A DNA stretch of 64,000 bases from Mycobacterium yunnanensis (GCF_025823185.1 NZ_JACKVK010000013.1:721151-785150), one strand, 5' to 3'. Positions 24,677 to 33,300 are shown, counted from the stretch's first letter. The notes: a model not told the origin generated them from the letters alone. Program-made: numbers and translations.

Positions 24677-26311
24677 GTGAGCAGTTTCACCGAGACGATG
24701 TTCGCCAACGCTCACCAGAGCCTAAACGGTATGACGACCGGAGACCCCCACGCGCCGGTCCGACATACGTGGAAACAGGTCTACGAGCGTGCGCGCCGCA
24801 TCTCGGGCGGGCTGGCCGGCGCAGGCATCACCCACGGTGACGCCGTGGCCGTGCTGGCGGGCGCACCGGTGGAGATCGCCCCGACCGCCCAAGGCATCTG
24901 GATGCGCGGCGCCAGCCTGACCATGCTGCACCAGCCAACCCCACGCACCGACCTTCAGCGGTGGGCGCTGGAGACGATGGACGTCATCGGCATGATCGAG
25001 GCGAAGGTGGTCGTCGTCAGCGATCCGTTCACCGCCGCCGCACCGGTGCTGGCCGAACGCGGCATCCGAGTGTTGACCGTCGAGGAACTGCTGGCCGCCG
25101 ACCCGGTCGACCCCGTCGACACCGGCGAAGACGACCTCGCACTGATGCAGCTGACCTCCGGCTCGACGGGGTTCCCCAAGGCCGTCTGCATCTCGCATGC
25201 CAACGTGGTGGCCAACGCCGAGGCGATGTTCGTCGGCGCCAACTTCGACACCGACACCGACGTGATAGTCAGCTGGCTGCCGTGCTTCCACGACATGGGC
25301 ATGACGGGCTTCCTGACGGTGCCGATGTACTTCGGCGCGGAGCTGGTCAAGGTCACCCCCATGGACTTCCTGGGCGACATCCTGTTGTGGGCCAAGCTGA
25401 TCGACAAGTACAAGGGCACCATGACCGCGGCGCCCAACTTCGCCTACAACCTCTTCGCCAAGCGCCTCCGCAGGCAGGCAGAGGAGGGTCAGTTCGACCT
25501 GTCGTCGTTGCGGTGGGCGCTGTCCGGCGCCGAGCAGGTCGACCCGGCGGACGTCGAGGACCTGTGCGAGGCGGGCGCCCCGTTCGGGTTGCGGCCCGAG
25601 GCCATCGTGCCGGCCTACGGGATGGCCGAGACCACCGTCGCGGTGTCGTTCACCGAGTGCGGTGCCGGCATGGTCGTCGACGAGGTCGACGCCGACCTGA
25701 TGGCAGTGCTGCACCGCGCCGTGCCCGCCACCAAGGGAAACACTCGCCGCCTGGTCGCCCTCGGCAAGCCCATCGACGGGTTGCACGTGCGCATCGTCGA
25801 CGAGGACGACGCGGTGCTGCCCGAACGCGCCGTCGGGGTCATCCAGGTGCGGGGCAAGCCGGTCACCAACGGTTACGTCACCATGGCCGGTTTCATCGGT
25901 GCGCAAGACAAGGCCGGCTGGTACGACACGGGCGACATGGGCTACCTCACCGAGGTCGGCGACATCGTCGTGTGCGGCAGGGTCAAGGACGTCATCATCA
26001 TGGCCGGGCGCAACATCTACCCCACCGACATCGAACGCGCCGCCAGCCGCGTGGCGGGTGTCCGGGCCGGCTGCTCGGTCGCGGTGCGCCTCAACGCCGG
26101 CCTGACTCGCGAAACCTTCGCCGTTGCAGTCGAATCCAACGCCTACGACGACCCCGACGAGGTGCGTCGCATCGAACGCCAGGTGGCCCACGAGGTGTTC
26201 GGCGACGTCGGCGTGCGGCCCCGCAACGTCGCGGTGCTGCAACCCGGCGTCATCCCCAAGACACCGTCGGGAAAGCTGCGTCGCGGCCACGCACTCTCGC
26301 TGGTCGCCTAG
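24677..26311 (+). CDS. Fatty acyl-AMP / acyl-CoA ligase (FadD family)
   Basis: 544-residue adenylate-forming enzyme. P-loop LMQLTSGSTGFPKAV, then VSWLPCFHDMGMTGFLTVPM, AAPNFAYNLFAKR, YGMAETTVAVSF, WYDTGDMGYL and the C-terminal lysine in KTPSGKLRRG. The DMGMTG and PNFAYNLFAKR blocks resemble the fatty-acyl-AMP ligase branch, which loads polyketide synthases, more than the classic CoA ligases. Both outcomes remain possible. Start GTG 24677 (SSFTETMFANAH), with AAAGG upstream, fits the family N-terminus. The open frame extends 49 codons further upstream. Enoyl-CoA hydratase follows 26 bp downstream. Confidence 0.86.
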   Translation: MSSFTETMFANAHQSLNGMTTGDPHAPVRHTWKQVYERARRISGGLAGAGITHGDAVAVLAGAPVEIAPTAQGIWMRGASLTMLHQPTPRTDLQRWALETMDVIGMIEAKVVVVSDPFTAAAPVLAERGIRVLTVEELLAADPVDPVDTGEDDLALMQLTSGSTGFPKAVCISHANVVANAEAMFVGANFDTDTDVIVSWLPCFHDMGMTGFLTVPMYFGAELVKVTPMDFLGDILLWAKLIDKYKGTMTAAPNFAYNLFAKRLRRQAEEGQFDLSSLRWALSGAEQVDPADVEDLCEAGAPFGLRPEAIVPAYGMAETTVAVSFTECGAGMVVDEVDADLMAVLHRAVPATKGNTRRLVALGKPIDGLHVRIVDEDDAVLPERAVGVIQVRGKPVTNGYVTMAGFIGAQDKAGWYDTGDMGYLTEVGDIVVCGRVKDVIIMAGRNIYPTDIERAASRVAGVRAGCSVAVRLNAGLTRETFAVAVESNAYDDPDEVRRIERQVAHEVFGDVGVRPRNVAVLQPGVIPKTPSGKLRRGHALSLVA

Positions 26312-26337
26312 CCCGGCCGATCCACTACTGTCGAGCA

Positions 26338-27090
26338 GTGTCCGATCTCGTACTGAGCCATGTCGAGGACCGCGTCGCTCTCATCACGGTCAACGATCCC
26401 GACCGGCGCAACGCGGTCACCACCGAGATCTCCGCGGCGTTGCGGGCGGCCGTCGACGCCGCCGAAGCCGACCAGGGGGTGCACGCGGTGATCGTCACCG
26501 GCGCAGGCAAGGCCTTCTGCGCGGGCGCCGACCTGACGGCACTCGGCGCCGCCGCCGAGGACGGCCTGCGGGTGATCTACGACGGCTTCCTCGCTATCGC
26601 GAACTGCGCGCTGCCGACCATCGCCGCGGTCAACGGCGCCGCGGTCGGCGCGGGACTGAACTTGGCGCTGGCCGCCGACGTTCGGATCTCGGGCCCTCGT
26701 GCCATGTACGACCCCCGATTCCAAAAGCTTGGCATCCACCCCGGCGGCGGTGCGACGTGGATGCTGCAGCGCGCGGTCGGTCCCCAGGTGGCCCGCGCGT
26801 CACTGCTGTTCGGGATGCGCTTCGACGCTGAGAGTTCCGTCGAGCACGGGCTCGCGCTGCAGGTGGCCGACGATCCGGTGGCCGCGGCCCGCGAGTTGGC
26901 GGCGGGCCCGGCGGCGGCTCCCCGCGACGTGGTAATCGCCACCAAGGCCTCGATGCGGGCGACGGCGAACCCCGGGGTCGTCGACTCCGAACAGCACCGC
27001 CTTGCCGTCGACGTCGAGATCGGGCCGCAGGCCACCTCCATCGAATCCCCCGAATTCGCCGCACGTTTGGCCGCCGCGAAGCGCAGGTAG
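26338..27090 (+). CDS. echA14: Enoyl-CoA hydratase/isomerase family protein (EchA14-like)
   Basis: 250-residue crotonase-fold enzyme. Oxyanion-hole segments are TGAGKAFCAGADLTALG and NGAAVGAGLNLALAADVRI. DPRFQKLGIHPGGGATWML carries the active-site region, where position GIHPGGG has lost the catalytic Glu of GLxPE-type hydratases. A non-hydratase or isomerase activity is therefore possible. Start GTG 26338 (SDLVLSHVEDR). Same strand as the acyl ligase. By position it corresponds to Rv2486. It converges on citE with 12 bp between stops. Confidence 0.82.
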   Translation: MSDLVLSHVEDRVALITVNDPDRRNAVTTEISAALRAAVDAAEADQGVHAVIVTGAGKAFCAGADLTALGAAAEDGLRVIYDGFLAIANCALPTIAAVNGAAVGAGLNLALAADVRISGPRAMYDPRFQKLGIHPGGGATWMLQRAVGPQVARASLLFGMRFDAESSVEHGLALQVADDPVAAARELAAGPAAAPRDVVIATKASMRATANPGVVDSEQHRLAVDVEIGPQATSIESPEFAARLAAAKRR

Positions 27091-27102
27091 CGCCTCCGTG
27101 GC

Positions 27103-27909
27103 TCAACCCCCGGAGAGCCGCACGATCCGCTGGGCCCGTCGTAGTACCGGCATGTCGACCATCTGACCGTCGAATTGGAAGACGCCGCGTCGAGACCCCG
27201 CGGCCTCGAGCACCGCGCGCGCCCACGCCACCTGGTCGTCGGTCGGGGCGTACGCCGCCCGAATCACGTCGACCTGGGTGGGATGGATCGCCACCTTGGC
27301 GTCGAAGCCGACGGCGACCGCGTCGTCGGCCTCGGCCCGCAGCCCGTCGAGATTCGAGATGTCCAGGTACACCGAATCCAGCGCAAGCTTGCCGTAGGCC
27401 GTTGCGGCTAGGAGGCTTTGAGAGCGAACGTGTACGGCGACGTCGCGGTAGCTGCCGTCCGGCCACCGGTTCGCGGTGCCCCCGGTCGCGGCGAACAAGT
27501 CCTCGGCACCCCACATGACCGCGCACGCGTTGTCGACCCGTGCGGTCTCGGCGACCGCCAGTGCGCCCAGCGGGGTTTCGACGAGCACCACGACGTCCCA
27601 CGGTGCCAGCGACCGCACCTGCTCGGCAGACTCGGTCTTGGCCAGCATGACGGTGGTGTAGTCGGTCTGGGCCAACACCGTCAGGTCCAGGGCGTGATCC
27701 GGCGTGCCGACCGGGTTGACCCGCACCACCGTCGTCGCGGGGTCGAGCCGGGTCTCGAGCAGCGCGGCGCGTGCTCCCTCCCGATCCGCGGCCGCAACCC
27801 CGTCCTCCAGGTCGAGGATCACGACATCGGCCGCGCGGGCGGCCTTTTCGAACCGCTCGGGGCGATCGGCGGGGCAGAACAACCACGCCGGCCCGGGTGC
27901 GAGCAGCAT
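27103..27909 (-). CDS. citE: CitE-like hydroxyacyl-CoA lyase of leucine/itaconate breakdown
   Basis: 268-residue TIM-barrel HpcH/CitE lyase. Motifs: ARAADVVILDLEDGV (Mg-binding acidic residue), ARAALLETRLDP, VVLVETPLGALAV, AVMWGAEDLFAATGG and FDAKVAIHPTQVDVI. The M. tuberculosis orthologue Rv2498c was reported to cleave (S)-citramalyl-CoA and an HMG-CoA-type ester, linking itaconate removal with leucine degradation. Start ATG 27909 overlaps the MaoC stop (TGATG), so it is the last gene of the coupled accD1 operon in this window. Confidence 0.88.
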   Translation of the reverse strand: MLLAPGPAWLFCPADRPERFEKAARAADVVILDLEDGVAAADREGARAALLETRLDPATTVVRVNPVGTPDHALDLTVLAQTDYTTVMLAKTESAEQVRSLAPWDVVVLVETPLGALAVAETARVDNACAVMWGAEDLFAATGGTANRWPDGSYRDVAVHVRSQSLLAATAYGKLALDSVYLDISNLDGLRAEADDAVAVGFDAKVAIHPTQVDVIRAAYAPTDDQVAWARAVLEAAGSRRGVFQFDGQMVDMPVLRRAQRIVRLSGG

Positions 27910-28409
27910 CAGGAGTCCGCCGCGGGACGCTTGCGCACCAGGGTCTTTCGCGACGCGGTGGCGACGACGTCGCCGTGCTGGTTGCGCCCGACGTGGGAGA
28001 ACGTGACGATGCCCTCGCCCGGCCTGCTCTTGGACTCGCGCGTGTCGAGCACCTCGCTCTCGGCGTACAGCGTGTCACCGTGGAACAGCGGCTTCGGGAA
28101 CGCGATCTCGCCGAAGCCCAGGTTGCCCACGATGGTGCCCTGCGTCAGCTGTGCGACGGACAGCCCGACGAGGGTGGACAGCGTGAACATCGAATTCACC
28201 AGCCGCTGGTTGAACGGGGGCAGCGCGTCGGCGAACGCGGCGTCGAGGTGCAGCGCCTGGGTGTTCATGGTGAGCGTGGTGAACAGGACGTTGTCGGCCT
28301 CGGTGACGGTCCGGCCGGGCCGGTGCTGATACAGCACCCCGGTCTCGAACTCCTCGAACCACAGGCCGCGCTGGGTGACGACTCTCCTCTGCGTCTCCTC
28401 CGCCGTCAC
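27909..28409 (-). CDS. MaoC-family hot-dog dehydratase (Rv2499c-like)
   Basis: 166-residue hot-dog fold protein. FEEFETGVLYQHRPGRTVTE is the MaoC N-terminal block, FTTLTMNTQALHLDAAFAD holds the hydratase Asn/His region, and LVGLSVAQLTQGTIVGNLGF follows. In the leucine pathway it is positioned to hydrate methylglutaconyl-CoA, but this is inferred from the operon. Start GTG 28409 overlaps the fadE19 stop codon, and its own stop overlaps citE. Confidence 0.87.
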   Translation of the reverse strand: MTAEETQRRVVTQRGLWFEEFETGVLYQHRPGRTVTEADNVLFTTLTMNTQALHLDAAFADALPPFNQRLVNSMFTLSTLVGLSVAQLTQGTIVGNLGFGEIAFPKPLFHGDTLYAESEVLDTRESKSRPGEGIVTFSHVGRNQHGDVVATASRKTLVRKRPAADS

Positions 28410-29605
28410 AGGCCCGCCTCGCGGGCGATCAGCATGAGCTGCACCTCGGTGGTGCCCTCACCGATCTCGAGGATCTTGCTGTCGCGGTAGTGCCGCGCGA
28501 CCGGGTACTCGTTCATGAAGCCGTAGCCGCCGAAGACCTGGGTGGCGTCGCGCGCATTGTCCATCGCCGCCTCGCTGGCGACGAGCTTGGCCACGGCGGC
28601 CGCCTTCTTGAAGGGCTTGCCCGACAACATGAGTGCGGCCGCGTCGTAGTACGTCGCACGGGCCACGTGCGCGCGCGTCTCCATCCGGGCGATCTTGAAG
28701 GCGATGGCCTGATTGGTGCCGATCGCCGCGCCGAACGCCTCGCGCTCCTTGGCGTACTTCACGCACTCGTCGACGCAGCCCTGCGCGACGCCGACCGACA
28801 GTGCGGCGATCGCGATGCGGCCCTCGTCGAGGATGCGCAGGAAGTTCGCGTATCCGCGACCCTGCTCCCCCAGCAGATTCTCTTGCGGGACGCGGACGTC
28901 GTCGAAGCTCAGCGGGTGGGTGTCGGAGGCGTTCCAGCCGACCTTGTCGTAGGCGGGTTCGGCGGTGAAGCCCGCCGTGGGGACGGGCACGAGGATCGAC
29001 GAGATCTGCTTCCTGGTGCCACCCCCCGTGTCGCTCCGCTCCTGCCCTCCGGCACCGTCCACCTCGCCGGTCACCGCCGTCACCGTGACCAGCTTGGTGA
29101 TGTCGGTGCCGGAGTTGGTGATGAACTGCTTGCTGCCGTTGATGATCCAGTGACCGTCGTCGAGCTTGGCAGTCGTCTTGGTGGCGCCCGCGTCGGTGCC
29201 ACCGCCGGCCTCGGTCAGACCGAACGCACCGAGCGCCTCGCCCGATGACAGCAGCGGCAGCCACTCCTGCTTCTGGGCGTCGTTGCCGAAGCGGTACACC
29301 GGCATCGCCCCCAGCGACACACCCGCTTCGAGCGTGATCGCCACGCTCTGGTCGACCTTGCCGAGTTCCTCGAGCGCCAGACACAGCGCGAAGTAGTCAC
29401 CGCCCATGCCGCCGTACTCCTCGGGGAACGGCAAACCGAACAGTCCCATGTCGGCCATGCCTGCGACGACCTCGTACGGGAAGGAGTGCTCGCGGTCATG
29501 CGTGGCCGACACGGGTGCGACGACGCTGCGGGCGAAGTCGCGGACGGTCTTGGCGAGCTGCTGATAGTGGTCGGGCAGCGTTGCGGTGGACAAGAATTCG
29601 CTCAT
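28406..29605 (-). CDS. fadE19: Acyl-CoA dehydrogenase, probable isovaleryl-CoA dehydrogenase
   Basis: 399-residue FAD enzyme of the acyl-CoA dehydrogenase family. FAD/substrate blocks are GAFGLTEAGGGTDAGATKTT, IINGSKQFITNSGTD, REAFGAAIGTNQAIAFKIA, DATQVFGGYGFMNEYPVARH and RDSKILEIGEGTTEVQLML. In the accD1 operon it should oxidise isovaleryl-CoA to 3-methylcrotonyl-CoA. Oddity: residues about 184-196 (GGQERSDTGGGT) are a low-complexity insert encoded by a CGCTCCGCTC-type repeat. Start ATG 29605 overlaps the accA1 stop (ATGA). Equivalent to Rv2500c. Confidence 0.9.
   Translation of the reverse strand: MSEFLSTATLPDHYQQLAKTVRDFARSVVAPVSATHDREHSFPYEVVAGMADMGLFGLPFPEEYGGMGGDYFALCLALEELGKVDQSVAITLEAGVSLGAMPVYRFGNDAQKQEWLPLLSSGEALGAFGLTEAGGGTDAGATKTTAKLDDGHWIINGSKQFITNSGTDITKLVTVTAVTGEVDGAGGQERSDTGGGTRKQISSILVPVPTAGFTAEPAYDKVGWNASDTHPLSFDDVRVPQENLLGEQGRGYANFLRILDEGRIAIAALSVGVAQGCVDECVKYAKEREAFGAAIGTNQAIAFKIARMETRAHVARATYYDAAALMLSGKPFKKAAAVAKLVASEAAMDNARDATQVFGGYGFMNEYPVARHYRDSKILEIGEGTTEVQLMLIAREAGL
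29021..29052. repeat. Small GC-rich repeat inside fadE19
   Basis: Core GTGTCGCTCCGCTCCTGCC within CCCCC...TCCGG. It resembles the cores at 31609-31627 and 50800-50818. It is in frame in fadE19 and encodes the GGQERSDTGGGT insert. Confidence 0.5.
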
Positions 29606-31608
29606 GCCTCAGTCTCCTTCGTAGATGCTTCGGCGACATTGCCGGCGCCGCCGGCCACGATCCGGGCCAGCGGCTGGCCCACCTTGACTTGCTCGCCGAC
29701 GGCGACGAGAAGTTCGACGACGCCGTCGACCGGTGCGGTCAACGCGTGCTCCATCTTCATGGCCTCGACGGTCACCACGACGGCACCCGCGGTCACCGCG
29801 GCGCCGTCGTCGACGCCCGTGGCGACGACCGATCCCGGCATGGGGCTGACCAATTCGGCGTTCCCAGCTGCCTCGTCGGCCGCCCGAACGGGTGCCTCGC
29901 GCACCTCAAGGACCGCGACGGTGCGTCCGCCGCCGGACAGCCACGACACCCCGCCGTCGGCCGCCACCACGTACCGCGACCTCGTCCCGTCGAGTGTCAT
30001 CGTCAGGGCGCGGCCGTCCAGAGATGCCGTCAGAGAACGGGTCTCGCCGTCCTCGATGCGCACCGTCGCGCGCTGCGGGGTGCCTGCGACGTGCACGTGC
30101 TCGGTCCGCTCGCCGGCCCGCAGCCGTGTCGTCGTCGCCGCGTGTGCCCCGATGCGCCAGCCCGACGGCACACCCCAGAGATCACCGCTCGTGGCCGGCC
30201 AGCGCGAGAGCCAGCGGTAGGCGGCGGCCGCCACCAGATCCTCGTCGGTGGCCGTGACACCGACGTAGTCGGGCGTCCGCCGATCGAGCAGACCCGTGTC
30301 GAGCCGCCCCGCCACCACGTCGGGGTCGGCGAGCAGGAACCGCAGGAAGTCGACGTTGGTGGTCACTCCCAGTACCGCCGTCTCGGCCAGCGCCGCGTCC
30401 AGGACGGCCAACGCCCCGGACCGGTTCGGGGCGTGGGAGATCACCTTGGCGAGCATCGGGTCGTAGTCGCTGCCGACGACCGTGCCGGCGCGAATGCCCG
30501 AGTCGTTGCGCGTGCGTGGGCTTTCCACGACGTCGAGCACCGTGCCACCGGTCGGCAGGAAGCCGTTGGCGGGATCCTCGGCGTACACGCGCGCCTCGAC
30601 GGCGTGCCCGGTCAGCACGACGTCGTCCTGACCGAAGGGCAGCCCGTCGCCGGCGGCCACGCGCACCTGCAGCTCGACGAGGTCGAGGCCCGTGACGAGT
30701 TCGGTGACCGGGTGCTCGACTTGGAGCCGGGTGTTCATCTCCATGAAGAAGAACTCGTCGGGCCGGTCGGCGGAGACGATGAATTCGACGGTGCCCGCCC
30801 CGGTGTAGTCGACGCTGCGGGCCGTGTCGCAGGCTGCCTGACCAATGCGGGCGCGCGTCTCGGCGTCAAGCAGCGGCGACGGCGCTTCTTCGATCACCTT
30901 CTGATGGCGTCGCTGGAGGCTGCACTCGCGCTCCCCCAGATGCACGACGTTGCCGTGCCCGTCGGCCACGATCTGCACCTCGATGTGCCTGGGATTCAGC
31001 ACGAAACGCTCGAGGAACAGCGTGTCGTCACCGAACGCCGACGCCGCCTCACGGCGCGCCGAGGCCAGCGCGGCCGGCAGATCGGCCGCGTCGTGGACCA
31101 CCCGCATGCCCTTGCCGCCACCACCCGCCGACGGCTTCACCAGCACGGGGAACCCGATCTCCGGTGCGCCGTCGACCAGGTCGGCGTCGGTGAGCCCGGG
31201 TCGCGAGATGCCGGGCACCACCGGCACTCCGAACGCCGACACCGCGGCCTTGGCCGCGATCTTGTCCCCCATCGTCTGGATGGCGCCCACCGGCGGGCCG
31301 ATGAACGTGATGCCTGCCGCCGCAAGGGCCGCCGCGAATTCGGCGTTCTCGGAGAGGAATCCGTATCCGGGGTGAACGGCCTTGGCGCCGGTGCGCAGTG
31401 CGGCGCGCACCACCGCGTCCACGTCGAGGTAGCTCTGCCTGGCCGGCGCGGGACCGAGTCGCACCGCGACGTCGGCCTCGGCGACGTGGCGCGCGTCGCT
31501 GTCGGCGTCGCTGTAGACCGCCACCGAGCGGATGCCCATGGCGCGCAGTGTGCGGATGACCCGCACGGCGATCTCACCTCGATTGGCCACCAGCACGGTG
31601 TCGAACAT
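29602..31608 (-). CDS. accA1: Acyl-CoA carboxylase alpha subunit (biotin carboxylase + BCCP), methylcrotonyl-CoA type
   Basis: 668 residues. Biotin carboxylase (MFDTVLVANRGEIAVRVIRT; ATP-grasp KPSAGGGGKGM; EMNTRLQVEHPVTE) is followed by a linker and a biotinyl domain. The biotin lysine is in VEAMKMEHALTAP near residue 614. With AccD1 it carboxylates 3-methylcrotonyl-CoA in leucine breakdown; the pair may also accept other acyl-CoAs. ATG 31608 is chosen to match the family N-terminus. GTG 31653 would add 15 residues, including repeat-encoded GERSDG, and stands just after the accD1 stop. Equivalent to Rv2501c. Confidence 0.93.
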   Translation of the reverse strand: MFDTVLVANRGEIAVRVIRTLRAMGIRSVAVYSDADSDARHVAEADVAVRLGPAPARQSYLDVDAVVRAALRTGAKAVHPGYGFLSENAEFAAALAAAGITFIGPPVGAIQTMGDKIAAKAAVSAFGVPVVPGISRPGLTDADLVDGAPEIGFPVLVKPSAGGGGKGMRVVHDAADLPAALASARREAASAFGDDTLFLERFVLNPRHIEVQIVADGHGNVVHLGERECSLQRRHQKVIEEAPSPLLDAETRARIGQAACDTARSVDYTGAGTVEFIVSADRPDEFFFMEMNTRLQVEHPVTELVTGLDLVELQVRVAAGDGLPFGQDDVVLTGHAVEARVYAEDPANGFLPTGGTVLDVVESPRTRNDSGIRAGTVVGSDYDPMLAKVISHAPNRSGALAVLDAALAETAVLGVTTNVDFLRFLLADPDVVAGRLDTGLLDRRTPDYVGVTATDEDLVAAAAYRWLSRWPATSGDLWGVPSGWRIGAHAATTTRLRAGERTEHVHVAGTPQRATVRIEDGETRSLTASLDGRALTMTLDGTRSRYVVAADGGVSWLSGGGRTVAVLEVREAPVRAADEAAGNAELVSPMPGSVVATGVDDGAAVTAGAVVVTVEAMKMEHALTAPVDGVVELLVAVGEQVKVGQPLARIVAGGAGNVAEASTKETEA

Positions 31609-31627
31609 CCCGTCGCTGCGCTCGCCC
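31609..31627. repeat. Small GC-rich repeat immediately before the accA1 ATG
   Basis: CCCGTCGCTGCGCTCGCCC, similar to the repeat cores inside fadE19 and fas. It occupies the ribosome-binding region of the ATG 31608 start. Confidence 0.45.
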
Positions 31628-31657
31628 ACGGTGTCGAAGGTCTCGAAGGTCACCGGG

Positions 31658-33208
31658 TCACATCCTGAAGACGCCGTAGGACACGGGCTCGAGTGGAGCC
31701 TGTGCGGCAACGGAGAGGGCCAGTCCCACCACGGTTCTGGTGTCCGCCGGGTCGATCACGCCGTCGTCCCACAGCCGTGCGGTGGAGTAGTAGGGGTTGC
31801 CCTGGTGTTCGTACTGCGCGCGGATGGGGGCCTTGAAGGCCTCTTCCTGCTCCGGGGTCAAGTCCCCTCGCACGGTCGCCAGCACCGATGCGGCTTGCTC
31901 GCCGCCCATCACCGAGATGCGTGCGTTGGGCCACATCCACAGGAAGCGAGGCGAATACGCCCGCCCGCACATCGAGTAGTTGCCCGCCCCATACGAGCCG
32001 CCGATGACCACGGTCAGCTTCGGTACCCGTGCGCACGCCACCGCCGTGACCATCTTGGCGCCGTGCTTGGCAATGCCACCCGCTTCGTAGTCGCGGCCCA
32101 CCATGAAGCCGGCGATGTTCTGCAGGAACAGCAGGGGCACCGAGCGCTTGTCGCACAGCTCGATGAAATGCGCTCCCTTGACGGCGGATTCGCCAAACAG
32201 CACCCCGTTGTTGGCGACGATGCCGACGGGGTGGCCGTGGATGCGGGCGAAACCGGTGACCAGCGTCGTGCCGTACTCGGCCTTGAACTCGGTGAAGCCG
32301 GACCCGTCGACGATTCGGGTGATCACTTCGTGAACGTCGTAGGGAACCCTCGAGTCGGTGGGCACGACGTCGTAGAGCTCGGTGTGGTCGGCGGCGGGCT
32401 CGACCGTCGGCGCCACCTCCCACGGCGTGGGCGTGCGCGGGCCCAGCGTGCTCACGATGTCCCTGACGATCCGCAGCGCGTCGCGATCGTCGTGGGCCAG
32501 GTGGTCGGTCACGCCGGAGACTCGTGAGTGCAGGTCGCCGCCGCCGAGTTCCTCGGCCGTGACCACCTCGCCGGTGGCGGCCTTCACCAGTGGTGGCCCG
32601 CCAAGGAAGATGGTGCCTTGGTTGCGCACGATGACGGCTTCGTCGCTCATCGCGGGCACGTAGGCGCCGCCTGCGGTGCACGAACCGAGGACCGCGGCGA
32701 TCTGCGGGATGCCCTGGGCACTGAGGTTGGCCTGGTTGAAGAAGATTCGGCCGAAGTGCTCGCGATCGGGGAACACTTCGTCCTGGCGCGGCAGGAAGGC
32801 TCCGCCTGAGTCGACGAGGTAGAGGCACGGCAGCCGATTCTGGGCCGCAATCTCTTGTGCGCGAAGGTGTTTCTTGACCGTGATCGGATAGTAGGTGCCG
32901 CCCTTGACCGTGGCGTCGTTGGCCACGATCATGCATTCCCGGCCGGACACCCGACCGATGCCCGCGATGAGACCGGCACCGGGGCACTCGTCGTCGTACA
33001 TGCCGTCGGCAGCCAGCGGGGCCAGTTCCAGGAACGGACTGCCAGGGTCGAGTAGGCCGTCGACCCGGTCGCGCGGCAACAGCTTGCCCCTGCCGACGTG
33101 GCGTTCCCTGGCACGTGGCGGCCCGCCGAGCGCCGCGGCCGCCAGCTTGTCGCGCAGCTCCGCCACCAAGGTCAGGTGCTGGTCACGATGGGTCGTCTGG
33201 GTGGGCAA
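31658..33208 (-). CDS. accD1: Acyl-CoA carboxylase beta subunit (carboxyltransferase), methylcrotonyl-CoA type
   Basis: 516-residue carboxyltransferase. GKLLPRDRVDGLLDPGSPFL, VANDATVKGGTYYPITVKKH, YLVDSGGAFLPRQDEVFPDR, GSCTAGGAYVPAMSDE, LCDKRSVPLLFLQNIAGFM and GGSYGAGNYSMCGRAYSPR are the conserved N- and C-domain blocks of methylcrotonyl-CoA carboxylase beta chains. The start seems to be TTG 33208; no better start keeps the conserved N-terminus. First gene of the operon, divergent from bkaR, with the 33229-33271 operator in the promoter. Equivalent to Rv2502c. Confidence 0.93.
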   Translation of the reverse strand: MPTQTTHRDQHLTLVAELRDKLAAAALGGPPRARERHVGRGKLLPRDRVDGLLDPGSPFLELAPLAADGMYDDECPGAGLIAGIGRVSGRECMIVANDATVKGGTYYPITVKKHLRAQEIAAQNRLPCLYLVDSGGAFLPRQDEVFPDREHFGRIFFNQANLSAQGIPQIAAVLGSCTAGGAYVPAMSDEAVIVRNQGTIFLGGPPLVKAATGEVVTAEELGGGDLHSRVSGVTDHLAHDDRDALRIVRDIVSTLGPRTPTPWEVAPTVEPAADHTELYDVVPTDSRVPYDVHEVITRIVDGSGFTEFKAEYGTTLVTGFARIHGHPVGIVANNGVLFGESAVKGAHFIELCDKRSVPLLFLQNIAGFMVGRDYEAGGIAKHGAKMVTAVACARVPKLTVVIGGSYGAGNYSMCGRAYSPRFLWMWPNARISVMGGEQAASVLATVRGDLTPEQEEAFKAPIRAQYEHQGNPYYSTARLWDDGVIDPADTRTVVGLALSVAAQAPLEPVSYGVFRM

Positions 33209-33228
33209 GGGCCGTGTCCGTCCATTCT

Positions 33229-33271
33229 GGTTAACCGTCGCTAACTGATGCTACGTTAGTCATCGTTAACC
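33229..33271. promoter_or_regulatory. Putative BkaR operator: two nested inverted repeats
   Basis: GGTTAAC (33229-33235) mirrors GTTAACC (33265-33271), and CTAAC (33241-33245) mirrors GTTAG (33255-33259). The spacing is 5 nt on both sides, around an axis near 33250. Both arms lie between the divergent accD1 and bkaR starts, so one site could control both directions. Confidence 0.8.
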
Positions 33272-33300
33272 GAAAAGGGCAATCGCCGAGAGGGGCAGAG

